Origin: Bacteroidetes bacterium UBA6221
GTDB lineage: Bacteria; Bacteroidota; Bacteroidia; Chitinophagales; Chitinophagaceae
DNA: 64,000 nt
Direction: 5' to 3'
Assembly (NCBI GenBank): GCA_002421685.1
Contig: DISB01000018.1
Location: 610,653 to 674,652 of the forward strand
Shown here: piece after piece, positions 8,629 to 17,144 of the stretch
Layout: the number at the start of each line of letters is the position of its first letter
Numbering within the stretch: position 1 is the stretch's first letter
Made by a program: the position numbers and the translations under genes
Notes under the pieces: model-generated
Seen by the model: the letters and a program-made list of their open reading frames with translations, nothing else
Databases searched by the model: none
What the model was told of the DNA's origin: nothing

Positions 8629-9312
8629 ATGAAACTTACTTATTACGGGCATTCTTGTTTTATGGTAGAAACAGCAGGTTTAAAGTTGCTGTTCGACCCC
8701 TTTATTTCAGGTAACGATAATGCGAAAAATGTTGATATACAGTCAATTGCGGCTGATTATATCCTTATATCCCACGGCCATGGCGACCATATAGCCGACC
8801 TGGTGGCCATAGCCAAAAACACCGGTGCGCAGGTAATAGGTATGCTGGAAGTGACCAACTGGATTAGCAAACAGGGGTATGATAACGTCATAGGCATGAA
8901 CCTGGGATTGCTGAAAACGGCTTTTGGCAGCGTGCGCATGACGCCCGCCGCCCACAGCAGCGGCCTGCCCGATGGCAGCTATGGCGGCAATCCCGCCGGC
9001 TTTGTGGTGACAACTGCCGACGGTACTTTTTACTACAGCGGCGACACCTGCCTCATCATGGATATCCAACTGATACCACGGTACGGTACCATGTCTTTCG
9101 GCATTATGCCCATCGGCGGCCATTTTACCATGGATGTAGAGGACGCGCTGGTGGCGGCGGAGTTTGCACAATGCCAGCGGGTGGTGGGCGTACACTACGA
9201 TACATGGCCCCCCATAGCCATCGACAAAGAAGAAGCTAAAAACAAATTTGCCGCTGCGGGCCGCGAGCTGTTGCTGCCCGCCATCGGCGAAACGATAGAT
9301 GTAAATAATTAA
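8629..9312 (+). CDS. UPF0173-type metal-dependent hydrolase (MBL fold)
   Basis: A 227-residue cytoplasmic metallo-beta-lactamase-fold protein of the UPF0173 (YtkL-like) family. Visible metal ligands: HSCF near residue 9, the HxHxDH motif as SHGHGDH (about 49-54), a histidine in AAHSSG, Asp in YYSGDTC, and a late histidine in VVGVHYDTWP. Length and motif order fit the family, whose substrate is unknown. It is followed by parA after 31 nt on the same strand, so these genes probably form an operon with parB and the YkgJ-like gene. The start ATG opens directly with the conserved MKLTYYGHSC. Confidence 0.9.
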   Translation: MKLTYYGHSCFMVETAGLKLLFDPFISGNDNAKNVDIQSIAADYILISHGHGDHIADLVAIAKNTGAQVIGMLEVTNWISKQGYDNVIGMNLGLLKTAFGSVRMTPAAHSSGLPDGSYGGNPAGFVVTTADGTFYYSGDTCLIMDIQLIPRYGTMSFGIMPIGGHFTMDVEDALVAAEFAQCQRVVGVHYDTWPPIAIDKEEAKNKFAAAGRELLLPAIGETIDVNN

Positions 9313-9343
9313 AACCGGGAAAAAGAACTAACTTGATCCGCTT

Positions 9344-10162
9344 ATGTCAAAAGTAATAGCAATAGCGAACCAGAAGGGCGGGGTAGGCAAAACTACTACA
9401 GCCATCAACCTGGCAGCCAGCCTGGCCGTGCTCGAATATAAAACCCTGCTCATAGATGCCGACCCGCAGGCCAACAGTACCACAGGCAATGGCTTCGACC
9501 TGAAAAATATCCAGCTCAGCCTCTACGACTGCATGGTGAACGAAACCCCAGTGTCGCAGGTGATATTGGAGACGGAGACGCCTAATCTCTCCCTCATACC
9601 TTCGCACCTCGACCTGGTAGGCGCCGAGATAGAACTGATACACCACCCCAATCGTGAGCATGTGCTGCGCATAGCATTGGAGGAAGTTCGCAACCGGTTC
9701 GACTTCATTATCATCGATTGTTCGCCCTCGCTGGGCCTGATAACGGTAAACGCCCTTACGGCAGCTGACAGCGTGGTGATACCTGTACAGTGCGAATACT
9801 TTGCATTGGAGGGTTTAGGCAAATTGCTCAATACGATAAAAATAGTGCAGACCCGTATCAATACCGAGCTGCAGATAGAGGGCATATTGATGACCATGTA
9901 CGACGGCCGCCTGCGCCTGTCCAACCAGGTGGTGGAAGAAATAAAGAACCACTTTGGCGAGCTGGTGTTCAACACTATCGTGCACCGCAATACCCGCCTG
10001 GGCGAAGCGCCGAGCTTTGGCACACCGGCCCTGATGTACGATGCAGAGAGCACAGGGGCTGTCAACTACCTGAACCTGGCCAAGGAGATACTGCAGAAGA
10101 ATAATATGACGAAGATCAAAAACGAAGACAAAATATTTGAATCCGGCAATCATGTCGACTAA
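9344..10162 (+). CDS. parA: Chromosome-partitioning ATPase ParA (Soj)
   Basis: A 272-residue ParA/MinD-type ATPase that acts with ParB on the nucleoid in chromosome segregation. The deviant Walker A KGGVGKTT lies at about residues 11-18, the A' motif is LLIDADPQANST, and Walker B is FIIIDCSPSLGL. The C-terminal RLSNQVVEEIKNHFG and GEAPSFGTPALMYD are typical of chromosomal Soj. It has no N-terminal HTH, so it is of the chromosomal type. Its last 11 nt overlap the start of parB, indicating translational coupling. No perfect parS site is visible within the window. Confidence 0.97.
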   Translation: MSKVIAIANQKGGVGKTTTAINLAASLAVLEYKTLLIDADPQANSTTGNGFDLKNIQLSLYDCMVNETPVSQVILETETPNLSLIPSHLDLVGAEIELIHHPNREHVLRIALEEVRNRFDFIIIDCSPSLGLITVNALTAADSVVIPVQCEYFALEGLGKLLNTIKIVQTRINTELQIEGILMTMYDGRLRLSNQVVEEIKNHFGELVFNTIVHRNTRLGEAPSFGTPALMYDAESTGAVNYLNLAKEILQKNNMTKIKNEDKIFESGNHVD

Positions 10163-11075
10163 TAACAAGAAACAAGCCCTCGGCAAAGGTATCCGCGCCC
10201 TGCTCAATACCATTGACGAAGAAATGAAGGGTACGGATGAAAAAGCCGTTCCGCCTGCCGTATCCGGGCAGAGCGCCGGCAATATCATGCGCATTCCCGT
10301 AGAACAGATAGAAGTAAACCCCAAACAGCCCCGCCGCGATTTTGATGAAACAGCGCTGAGGGAATTGGCCGAAAGCATCAAACTGCACGATATCATACAG
10401 CCGGTAACGGTGGTGAAGATAAGTCCCACAAAGTACCAGCTTATATCAGGCGAGCGTCGCCTGCGCGCGTCTAAGCTGGCGGGACTGAAAGACATACCCG
10501 CATACATACGCACTGCCGACGACCAGCAGATGCTGGAAATGGCCCTGTTGGAAAACCTGCAGCGCGAGAACCTCAATGCTATAGAGATAGGCCTCAGCTA
10601 CCGCCGCCTGATGGACGAGTGCGACCTGACACAGGAAGAAGTGGCCGAGCGCATGAAGAAAGACCGCTCTACGGTAACCAACTACCTGCGCCTGTTGCGC
10701 CTGCCGCCCGATGTACAAAGAGCGGTGCGGGACGGTGAATTGACAATGGGTCATGCACGGGCCATCATCGGGCTGGAGCAGGTAGACCAGCAATTGTATG
10801 TATTCCGCGAGGTACGGGATAAAGGCCTGTCGGTAAGGCAAACAGAAAAGCTGGTAAAAGATATGTCTTCGCCCGAGGCGAAAAGCCAGTCACTCTCCAA
10901 ATCGGCCCCGGTGAAACTGCCTCCGGCTTACAAACGAATAGAAGACAGTATGGCCTCGCACTTTTCTACCCGGGTGAAGATGGAGCGGAAGAAGAACGGC
11001 AAGGGCAGCATTACCATAGAATATTACAATGATGAGGACCTGGAGCGCATCATGAAGCTGATGCACCTGGATTGA
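10152..11075 (+). CDS. parB: Chromosome-partitioning protein ParB (Spo0J-like)
   Basis: A 307-residue parS-binding CTP switch protein. The N-terminal part carries LGKGIRALL. The ParB/Srx domain has the arginine-rich box GERRLRASKLAG, which belongs to the CTP-binding motif. The central HTH is LTQEEVAERMKKDRSTVTNY. The C-terminal dimerisation part ends in YYNDEDLERIMKLM. The ATG at 10152 is preferred over the in-frame TTG at 10137; it lies inside the end of parA. It is followed after 3 nt by the cysteine-cluster gene. Confidence 0.96.
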   Translation: MSTNNKKQALGKGIRALLNTIDEEMKGTDEKAVPPAVSGQSAGNIMRIPVEQIEVNPKQPRRDFDETALRELAESIKLHDIIQPVTVVKISPTKYQLISGERRLRASKLAGLKDIPAYIRTADDQQMLEMALLENLQRENLNAIEIGLSYRRLMDECDLTQEEVAERMKKDRSTVTNYLRLLRLPPDVQRAVRDGELTMGHARAIIGLEQVDQQLYVFREVRDKGLSVRQTEKLVKDMSSPEAKSQSLSKSAPVKLPPAYKRIEDSMASHFSTRVKMERKKNGKGSITIEYYNDEDLERIMKLMHLD

Positions 11076-11078
11076 TAT

Positions 11079-11564
11079 ATGTTACCGGACAATTGGCAGA
11101 AGCAGGCAGAGGGAAACCGCAAGGCATACAAGCGGTTGCTGGAGAAGGGAGACAAGAACAAGATACTGAAAGCCCTGCCGGACCTGCATGAAGAAGCGTT
11201 TGAGCAGATAGACTGCCTGCAATGCGCCAACTGTTGTAAGAACTATTCCCCGCGGTTTAAGAATCCCGACATCAAGCGTATAGCCAAACTGCTGCGGATG
11301 AAGGAAGGTGAGTTTGTAGAGAAGTACCTGCGGCTGGACGAGGACAACGACTACGTATTACAACAGCAGCCCTGCCCCTTCCTGGCAGAGGATAATACCT
11401 GCAACATCTACGAAGACCGCCCCAGCGATTGCAGGCGGTACCCTTATACAGATGAAGATGTACTCATTAAACGGGTATCCCTAACGCTGAAAAATTCAAC
11501 AGTTTGCCCCATCACTTTTCATGTGCTGGAGCGGTTGCGGGAAATGGAACGGAATAACAACTAG
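11079..11564 (+). CDS. YkgJ-like cysteine-cluster protein
   Basis: A 161-residue protein of the YkgJ/CxxCxxCC family, predicted to bind zinc or an iron-sulfur cluster. The cysteine pattern is CLQCANCC near residue 47, then CPFL, CNIY and CRRYPY further on (about 106-128). The N-terminal third is charged and helical. The gene starts 3 nt after parB, so it is probably the last member of the parAB operon. Its stop overlaps the stop of the convergent toxin gene through a shared CTAG. Biochemical function in this context is unknown. Confidence 0.85.
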   Translation: MLPDNWQKQAEGNRKAYKRLLEKGDKNKILKALPDLHEEAFEQIDCLQCANCCKNYSPRFKNPDIKRIAKLLRMKEGEFVEKYLRLDEDNDYVLQQQPCPFLAEDNTCNIYEDRPSDCRRYPYTDEDVLIKRVSLTLKNSTVCPITFHVLERLREMERNNN

Positions 11565-11851
11565 TACTCTCTTTTTTTATCAGGAGACTGTTTGGTCATA
11601 AACACACTGTAAACTATGACTGTATTACCAAATACTTCAAACACTACTACATAAGGAAAGCGATTTATCCGACCCTGTCTTACCGGCTCACTATAATAGG
11701 AGAATGTTAGTGGGTTTTGTTGAAGGATGCCGAAAAAGTTCTCCAATTCATTAAGGAAATCAAATCCTAAACCCTCTTGTTGCGATTCATACCAATCATA
11801 AGCTTCAATTATCTCGGTAGCCGCTAAAGGGCGGATCTCAATATTATGCAC
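11561..11851 (-). CDS. ParE/RelE-family toxin
   Basis: A 96-residue type II toxin candidate. Features: an N-terminal strand (NIEIRPLAATEIIEAYDWYE), a helix with FDFLNELENFF, and the C-terminal RFPYVVVFEVFGNTVIVYSV sheet characteristic of ParE/RelE folds. Members poison gyrase or cleave mRNA on ribosomes; which applies here cannot be told. The start overlaps the upstream antitoxin gene by 8 nt, the usual antitoxin-first arrangement. It converges on the YkgJ-like gene, with overlapping stops. Confidence 0.85.
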   Translation of the reverse strand: MHNIEIRPLAATEIIEAYDWYESQQEGLGFDFLNELENFFGILQQNPLTFSYYSEPVRQGRINRFPYVVVFEVFGNTVIVYSVFMTKQSPDKKREY

Positions 11852-12083
11852 GATTGGGCTTTTGATGATTTTTTGCCATTTTCTTTACATCTTCCCATGA
11901 ATAAGAAACTCCCTCACCGCGTAAATACCTTTCGCGTTCAGCAGTTATCAGTCGTTTACGTGCATCATCTATGGCTTCAGTATCGTAATACTCCTGTATA
12001 AGGGCGTAAAGCATCTTAAGCAATCGTTCATCACCTTGCTCAATCTTTTCATGCAATTTAACCTTCAACTCAGTGGTGCTCAT
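11844..12083 (-). CDS. Antitoxin partner of the ParE-like toxin
   Basis: A 79-residue acidic-basic helical protein located directly upstream of, and overlapping, the toxin gene. The N-terminal helix (TELKVKLHEKIEQGDERLLK) should form the dimer. The C-terminal RYLRGEGVSYSWEDVKKMA is the typical toxin-wrapping tail of small Bacteroidota addiction antitoxins (the GxSxSWEEVK-like pattern). No classical HTH or AbrB motif is evident, so autoregulation must be by a non-HTH N-terminus, if present. Confidence 0.8.
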   Translation of the reverse strand: MSTTELKVKLHEKIEQGDERLLKMLYALIQEYYDTEAIDDARKRLITAERERYLRGEGVSYSWEDVKKMAKNHQKPNRA

Positions 12084-12131
12084 ACATAACCTTTATCCAA
12101 ATTTACGAAAAAAAGGCTATTGTTGCTTTTG

Positions 12132-12542
12132 CTAATTCAGCGTCGCTTCCGATGTAATATTCGTGTTCAGCGATTTGGATATCGGGCAGGTCTTTTCGGC
12201 TTCAGATACAAGCTCTTGGAACTTATCTTCTGATATGCCGTCTATTTTGGCTTCCAGTTGCAGGTGAGAATTGGTGATTGCGCCATTCTCCAGTGTTACA
12301 GTGCATTTGGTCTTCAGCTCTTCAGCTTTAAAGCCCGCGGCATCAATAAGGAAGGACAGCTTCATGCTGAAACAACCTGCATGCGCGGCAGCTATCAGTT
12401 CCTCAGGATTAGTGCCTGCCCCTTCTTCGAAACGGCTGGTATATGAATATTGTGTATGGTCGAGTGTATTGCTTTGTGTAGTCAGGTGCCCGGTGCCTTC
12501 TTTGCCTGTTCCTTGCCATACGGCAGTAGCATTACGTTTCAT
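12132..12542 (-). CDS. OsmC-family peroxiredoxin (organic hydroperoxide reductase)
   Basis: A 136-residue OsmC/Ohr-family thiol peroxidase that detoxifies organic hydroperoxides. The resolving/peroxidatic cysteines are seen in AAAHAGCFSMKLS (about residue 57) and EKTCPISKSLN (about 119), at the spacing of the OsmC branch. NPEELIAAAHA is the family signature. Length matches. It stands alone on the minus strand, with a short gap to the antitoxin gene. A cytoplasmic stress role is expected from the family. Confidence 0.93.
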   Translation of the reverse strand: MKRNATAVWQGTGKEGTGHLTTQSNTLDHTQYSYTSRFEEGAGTNPEELIAAAHAGCFSMKLSFLIDAAGFKAEELKTKCTVTLENGAITNSHLQLEAKIDGISEDKFQELVSEAEKTCPISKSLNTNITSEATLN

Positions 12543-12650
12543 AATCTTTCTGGTTTTTAAAAAAATGAGTGGATGTTACAAATGCAATAATAGCAATAAA
12601 CTGCCAATGCATCAGGCAGAATAACAAGGAAGCAGGGCAAATGTTTGGTG

Positions 12651-12818
12651 CTAACCGCGTTCTTTTACGTCGGTATATAAATAGGAAATGCGGCGGCCCG
12701 TCACTTTTAGTTCTACCTCTACTATCCTGCCGCGGCCATTGCTGTCAGCAACGACATAGGTATAAAACTTGTTCCTGAACAATTTCTTCAGGCCGGGTTT
12801 TTGAATGGCGTTTCGCAT
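12651..12818 (-). CDS. Small basic protein of unknown function (55 residues)
   Basis: A short ORF from ATG 12818 to TAG 12651. The product starts MRNAIQKPGLKKLFRNKF and continues with YTYVVADSNGRGRIVEVELK, VTGRRISYLYTDVKERG. Composition is protein-like: beta strands, many Arg/Lys, and no low complexity. It fills an otherwise empty gap between osmC and the serine-hydrolase gene, on the same strand as both. No homologous family is recognised. The coding call rests on composition, codon choice and fit to the gap. Confidence 0.5.
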   Translation of the reverse strand: MRNAIQKPGLKKLFRNKFYTYVVADSNGRGRIVEVELKVTGRRISYLYTDVKERG

Positions 12819-12924
12819 ACACAAAATTTACATCCCTGCCGAAAACCGGCAGGGGAATAAAATTCACCCGAATAACTGTATTAAGAAAGTAATTATGCCC
12901 GATTAACAAGCCATTAGTAAAAGC

Positions 12925-14274
12925 CTACTGCCATTTTTTGCCCGTTATCTCTTTTCGGTTTTGCCGTATGATAATATGGGTGACCAAATTAGTTTTCCGG
13001 TCCCTGACGAACCTGAACTCTACATCTGCGGACGACATGAAGAATTCTTCCGGGATTACATCCGCAAGCATCGTAAATTCCTGGCCTCCATTTATTTTGC
13101 CCCACAGCAGCTTGTCCCTCGCATATACATTCAGGTCCATGCCGTTCTCAAATTCATACCTGCCCTCATAATGTTTCAACCGGGCTTCTTCCAGGAAAAC
13201 GGAAGAACGTTGTTTCGGCAATGTATAGGATTGGTTGTATAGCACGGCTATTATATCGTCCAGTATGTAAAAAATCTCGCTTTCAAAATCATTGCTCAAA
13301 ATCACGATAACTGTGCTATCCTCCGGCAGTACATAAAAACAATGCACATAGCCGTATGTTTCTGCCGTATGCCCGATAGCCTTCCGGCCGGCAAGCTCCC
13401 TTACTTCAAAGCCGTAGGCGAAACTGTCGGCCTGCGCAGTGGTCATGGTTTGCCAACTGCTCTTTTTCAGCAGCTTATTGCCCAACATGGCCTGTGCAAG
13501 CTTTTGCATACCCTTTGTTCCGGTAAATAAAGCCCCTGATGCAAAGCTGACAGTTGAGTCAATAGGGAAGGCGGGTAACATGCGCTGGTAGTTGAGTATG
13601 GAGTAGCCCTGCGATTTGTCCCAGCTTCCGAAACCGCCATAATTAAACCCGGTGTTTTCCATACCGAGGGGAGTGATAATGTACTTGTGCATGGCTTCGT
13701 AATAACTCGTGCCGGTTACTTTTTCCACTACCATTCCAAGCAGGTAATAATCAGAAGTGGATGGCTTATATTCTTTACCCGGTTCAGATGACAAGGGCAT
13801 TCTCTTAATTATTCCTGTAATGTCTTTCCGCTCCCTGGGTGTGGTGGTACCCATCATATAAAGGCTGTCATCCATCATATAATCATAAATGCCGGAAGTG
13901 TGTGAAAGCAGGTGCCCGATAGTGACCCTATCGCTGAACGGAAACCCCGGTAGATACTTCGACAATGTGTCTTTGATGGACAGTTTGCCTTCCTCTTGTA
14001 GCCTGAATACCAATGCCGACGTAAACATTTCGGTAAGCCCTCCCGTGACATACAGGGTGTTTTCATCAGGCTGCTTCTCCTGGTGATGCGATTTCAGCCC
14101 ATATCCTTTATGCAGCAGTATCTTGTCTTTTTGTACTACCAGTATCGTACCGCTATATTTGCCCAAGGTGGTCCAGTGCAATACTACGCTATCCAGTTCT
14201 CTTGGTTTATCCTGCGCATGTATAGTGCCCGCCAATACAAACATCATACAAACCGCTGCCAGCCATTTTTTCAT
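12925..14274 (-). CDS. Exported class C beta-lactamase/serine-hydrolase homologue lacking the SxxK catalytic motif
   Basis: A 449-residue exported protein with the fold of class C beta-lactamases/DD-peptidases. It has a signal peptide (MKKWLAAVCMMFVLAGTIHA) and the usual helix after the nucleophile (MFTSALVFRLQEEGKLS), then DTLSKYLPGFP, HLLSHTSGIYDYM and DYYLLGMVVEKVTG. The SxxK position reads GGLTEMF (G79-L-T-E82), so Ser and Lys are both replaced. The YxN position reads PST (171-173) and the late HxG reads HTAE. The C-terminal 110 residues resemble the accessory lipocalin-like domain of many such Bacteroidota proteins. It is therefore probably a non-hydrolytic relative that binds a cell-wall or other ligand. 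The family is clear; inactivity is inference. Confidence 0.85.
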   Translation of the reverse strand: MKKWLAAVCMMFVLAGTIHAQDKPRELDSVVLHWTTLGKYSGTILVVQKDKILLHKGYGLKSHHQEKQPDENTLYVTGGLTEMFTSALVFRLQEEGKLSIKDTLSKYLPGFPFSDRVTIGHLLSHTSGIYDYMMDDSLYMMGTTTPRERKDITGIIKRMPLSSEPGKEYKPSTSDYYLLGMVVEKVTGTSYYEAMHKYIITPLGMENTGFNYGGFGSWDKSQGYSILNYQRMLPAFPIDSTVSFASGALFTGTKGMQKLAQAMLGNKLLKKSSWQTMTTAQADSFAYGFEVRELAGRKAIGHTAETYGYVHCFYVLPEDSTVIVILSNDFESEIFYILDDIIAVLYNQSYTLPKQRSSVFLEEARLKHYEGRYEFENGMDLNVYARDKLLWGKINGGQEFTMLADVIPEEFFMSSADVEFRFVRDRKTNLVTHIIIRQNRKEITGKKWQ

Positions 14275-14467
14275 CCTTGTTTATTTGCTGGGGCTAAACT
14301 AAATAATTACGATATATATACAAGCATAAAGCTGTTAAAGTAAAGTGTAAAAGCCCGGTATGTAGCAGTGTTTGTAATTTGTGGTTAATATCATTCGGCC
14401 TATCGGCGAAGGAACTTCCGGGATACAGACGCTGGTGATATCGAGGGATATACTGAATGCATAAAGA

Positions 14468-14490
14468 AACGCCCCGCATCGCGGGGCGTT
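14468..14490 (-). terminator. Terminator of the lipocalin-like lipoprotein gene
   Basis: Perfect stem AACGCCCCGC/GCGGGGCGTT with a 3-nt loop, just after the stop at 14505. On the minus strand TTTCTTTAT follows. Confidence 0.8.
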
Positions 14491-14504
14491 GACATTTACA
14501 TTTT

Positions 14505-14981
14505 TTACTGCCTTTGTTTCACCAATCCCACCCAGGCGGTTATATCTACTCCAAAGCCGTAATCTTCGCTGAACTCCAACACACAATTGTCAAGATTAAG
14601 TTCACTAATCGTGTATTCCATAGTTTCGATACCTATGCCATTATCCTGTGTTTTGATAGTCAGCTCCTTGTCATCTGAAGAAAGGCTCCAGGTAAAATTT
14701 TCCTGCTCATTTTCACCCGGATAAATTGAGGTATACGCGAAGTAGCCCGTGCCATTTGCGTTAAAAAATAAACTGATCTGATTTCCCGGGAAAGACTCTT
14801 TTTCCAGTTCATCTATTTTCTTGTTCGTGTTCTCATCATAAGCCATCCACGACATCTCCCATTTACCGGCTAAATATTCGCTGGCAGTGGGAATAACATT
14901 TTGTTTTTCTTTTTTGCAGGATGTAAAGGCAATGCCGGAAAAAAGCATTACGGTTAGGGCAATTAAGATGCGTTTTGACAT
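14505..14981 (-). CDS. Lipocalin-like lipoprotein
   Basis: A 158-residue lipoprotein. The lipobox is FTSC (Cys21) after a hydrophobic signal, followed by KKEKQN. The mature part starts with LAGKWEMSWMAYDE and contains alternating strands (GTGYFAYTSIYP, FTWSLSSDDKELTIKT, MEYTISELNLDNCVLEFS). This is the usual look of Bacteroidota lipocalin-like proteins that measure 'GxW' in the first strand. Outer-membrane anchoring is expected. Ligand and role are unknown. Confidence 0.75.
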   Translation of the reverse strand: MSKRILIALTVMLFSGIAFTSCKKEKQNVIPTASEYLAGKWEMSWMAYDENTNKKIDELEKESFPGNQISLFFNANGTGYFAYTSIYPGENEQENFTWSLSSDDKELTIKTQDNGIGIETMEYTISELNLDNCVLEFSEDYGFGVDITAWVGLVKQRQ

Positions 14982-15033
14982 AAGAGGTTTGGTTTTTAGT
15001 GTATAATGTTATGTTTTCAATCAATTAATGTGC

Positions 15034-15065
15034 CAAAAGAGCAACATATAAACGTTGCTCTTTTG
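15034..15065 (-). terminator. Terminator after the transketolase subunit
   Basis: Perfect 12-bp stem CAAAAGAGCAAC/GTTGCTCTTTTG with an 8-nt loop, directly downstream of the transketolase stop at 15082. Confidence 0.75.
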
Positions 15066-15081
15066 AATATATTGTGTGGTA

Positions 15082-15927
15082 TTAATAATCCCCCAGTGTT
15101 TCCTCTAATTGAGCCAAAGCTTTTCCTAATTGTTCATCATTCGGCGCTATACCATGCCACTCGTGGCTGCCTTCCATAAAGTCAACCCCGTGGCCCATGC
15201 CGGTCTTCATCAGTATCACCACAGGTTTACCTTTACCGGTCTCAGCCTGGGCAGCTTCCAGGGTACTTACTACAGCCTGCATATCGTTACCATTATCCAG
15301 GTTGATGACATGCCAGCCAAAAGCTTCAAATTTTGGCCTCAGGTCGCCCAAACTCATTACAGAATCGGTAGGGCCGTCTATCTGCTGACCGTTCCAGTCA
15401 ACAGTAGCAATAAGGTTGTCAATTTTATGATGTGCGGCAAACATGATAGCCTCCCAGTTCTGCCCCTCCTGCAGTTCACCATCGCCGTGCAGCGAAAACA
15501 CAAGGCGTTTATCGCCGTTCAGCTTTTTAGCCAGTGCTGCACCACAGGCCACACTCATGCCCTGCCCCAGCGAACCGCTGGCTACGCGCACACCGGGAAG
15601 GCCCTCGTGCGTGGTAGGATGCCCCTGCAGCCGGGAGTCTATTTTACGGAAAGTATTCAATTCCTCAAGCGGAAAGTATCCTACCCGTGCCAGCACGCTG
15701 TAAAACACCGGGGATATATGCCCGCTAGACAAAAAGAAAACATCTTCGTCCCTGCCGTTCATATCAAACTCTGCGCTGTTGTACTTCATGATATGGAAAT
15801 ACAACGCCACCATATACTCGGTGCAACCCAAAGAACCGCCGGGGTGGCCGCTCTGCACTGCATGAACCATACGCACTATATCGCGGCGTACCTGTGATGC
15901 TGTCTTTTTTAATTCTTCTAACTGCAT
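15082..15927 (-). CDS. Transketolase, N-terminal (TPP-binding) subunit
   Basis: A 281-residue half-transketolase carrying the thiamine pyrophosphate-binding domain. Visible motifs: GHPGGSLGCTEYMVALYFH, LSSGHISPVFYS, LPGVRVASGSLGQGMS, and the TPP motif GDGELQEGQNWEA with its downstream N. In two-gene transketolases a second ORF supplies the pyrimidine-binding and C-terminal domains. That ORF is not adjacent here, since a terminator and an unrelated lipoprotein gene follow. The ATG at 15927 is preferred over the upstream frame extension to 16017, which would run into mutY and lacks family-like sequence. It is divergent from mutY. A TACTTTTG box lies at 15946-15953 on this strand. Confidence 0.9.
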   Translation of the reverse strand: MQLEELKKTASQVRRDIVRMVHAVQSGHPGGSLGCTEYMVALYFHIMKYNSAEFDMNGRDEDVFFLSSGHISPVFYSVLARVGYFPLEELNTFRKIDSRLQGHPTTHEGLPGVRVASGSLGQGMSVACGAALAKKLNGDKRLVFSLHGDGELQEGQNWEAIMFAAHHKIDNLIATVDWNGQQIDGPTDSVMSLGDLRPKFEAFGWHVINLDNGNDMQAVVSTLEAAQAETGKGKPVVILMKTGMGHGVDFMEGSHEWHGIAPNDEQLGKALAQLEETLGDY

Positions 15928-16028
15928 GTTCAATTTTTCAAGGCTCAAAAGTAATGGATAGCCCCGACTTTTCAGAGGAAAAAATGCGGCCTGTGGTACA
16001 ACCTGTGTATATTGCAAGAGCTATAAGA

Positions 16029-17102
16029 ATGAATAAGGCCCAGCAACAATACTTTACCCGCCGGTTGATGCATTGGCATACTACGCACAATGGCCGCAGC
16101 CTGCCCTGGAAAGAAGAAAAAGACCCTTATAAAATATGGCTCTCGGAAATAATATTACAACAGACCAGGGCGCAGCAGGGCTTGCCGTACTATCTCAAAT
16201 TCACCGAAGCGTACCCGAGGGTAAAGGACCTGGCAACAGCGGAAGATGAAGAGGTATTCAGGCTTTGGCAGGGTTTAGGCTATTACAACCGTTGCCGCAA
16301 TATGCTGGGCACAGCCCGCTATATTCACCACGACCTGGAAGGTAAATTCCCCCGCACAATTGAATCAATACAGGCACTAAAAGGCATCGGCGCCTATACG
16401 GCTGCGGCAATTGCATCGTTCGCTTACGGATTGCCACATGCAGTGGTGGATGGCAATGTTTACAGGGTATTGTCGCGCTATTTCGGTATTGATACTCCCA
16501 TTGACAGTACCGCGGGAAAAAAAGAATTTACTGCCCTGGCTGATCAACTGCTGGACAAGACCGATAGCGCGGGCTACAACCAGGCCATCATGGACCTGGG
16601 AGCTACCGTGTGCAAACCAGCATCTCCCGACTGCCTTGCCTGCCCGTTGAATGACAAGTGCTTCGCGCGAAAACATGAACTATGGAATGACCTGCCGGTA
16701 AAGAGTAAAAAGCTCATTGTTAAAAAACGGCATTTTTACTACATCCTGTTTCTGAAGGATAACCAGCTATGGATACGCAAACGTACAGGCGACGATATAT
16801 GGCAAAATCTGTATGAACCATTCCTGGTGGAACACAAGGCCGGCTTAACAACCGCGGAACTTGCTACGCATGAACTGGTTAAACCCCTCAAACTCAAAAA
16901 GGCAGACCTGCAACTATCCGGAAGGCTGTTTCAACGCCTTACTCACCGTGTCATAGAAACTCATTTCTACCTGTACAGGATAAAAAACACACCTGCTGCA
17001 TTACCCACCGGGGGTAAATGGGTAAGTCTTAAAGAACTCAACAAATACGCTTTCCCTAAATCCATTATTTCATTTTTTGAAAAAAATGCATACTTTTATT
17101 AA
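16029..17102 (+). CDS. mutY: A/G-specific adenine glycosylase MutY
   Basis: A 357-residue base-excision repair enzyme that removes adenine mispaired with 8-oxoguanine. It has catalytic Glu in LSEIILQQTRAQ, the HhH-GPD motif LKGIGAYTAAAIASFAYG, and catalytic Asp in VVDGNVYRVLSRY. The [4Fe-4S] cysteines are C-x6-C-x2-C-x5-C in CKPASPDCLACPLNDKC. The C-terminal Nudix-like domain recognises 8-oxoG. The frame is open upstream to 15894, but the family start is the ATG at 16029 (MNKAQQQYF). It heads the mutY-ssb-gldE set conserved in Bacteroidota. Confidence 0.96.
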   Translation: MNKAQQQYFTRRLMHWHTTHNGRSLPWKEEKDPYKIWLSEIILQQTRAQQGLPYYLKFTEAYPRVKDLATAEDEEVFRLWQGLGYYNRCRNMLGTARYIHHDLEGKFPRTIESIQALKGIGAYTAAAIASFAYGLPHAVVDGNVYRVLSRYFGIDTPIDSTAGKKEFTALADQLLDKTDSAGYNQAIMDLGATVCKPASPDCLACPLNDKCFARKHELWNDLPVKSKKLIVKKRHFYYILFLKDNQLWIRKRTGDDIWQNLYEPFLVEHKAGLTTAELATHELVKPLKLKKADLQLSGRLFQRLTHRVIETHFYLYRIKNTPAALPTGGKWVSLKELNKYAFPKSIISFFEKNAYFY

Positions 17103-17144
17103 TATGGGACTATAATTTGGTAAATAGTATAAAATTTAGTTGTA

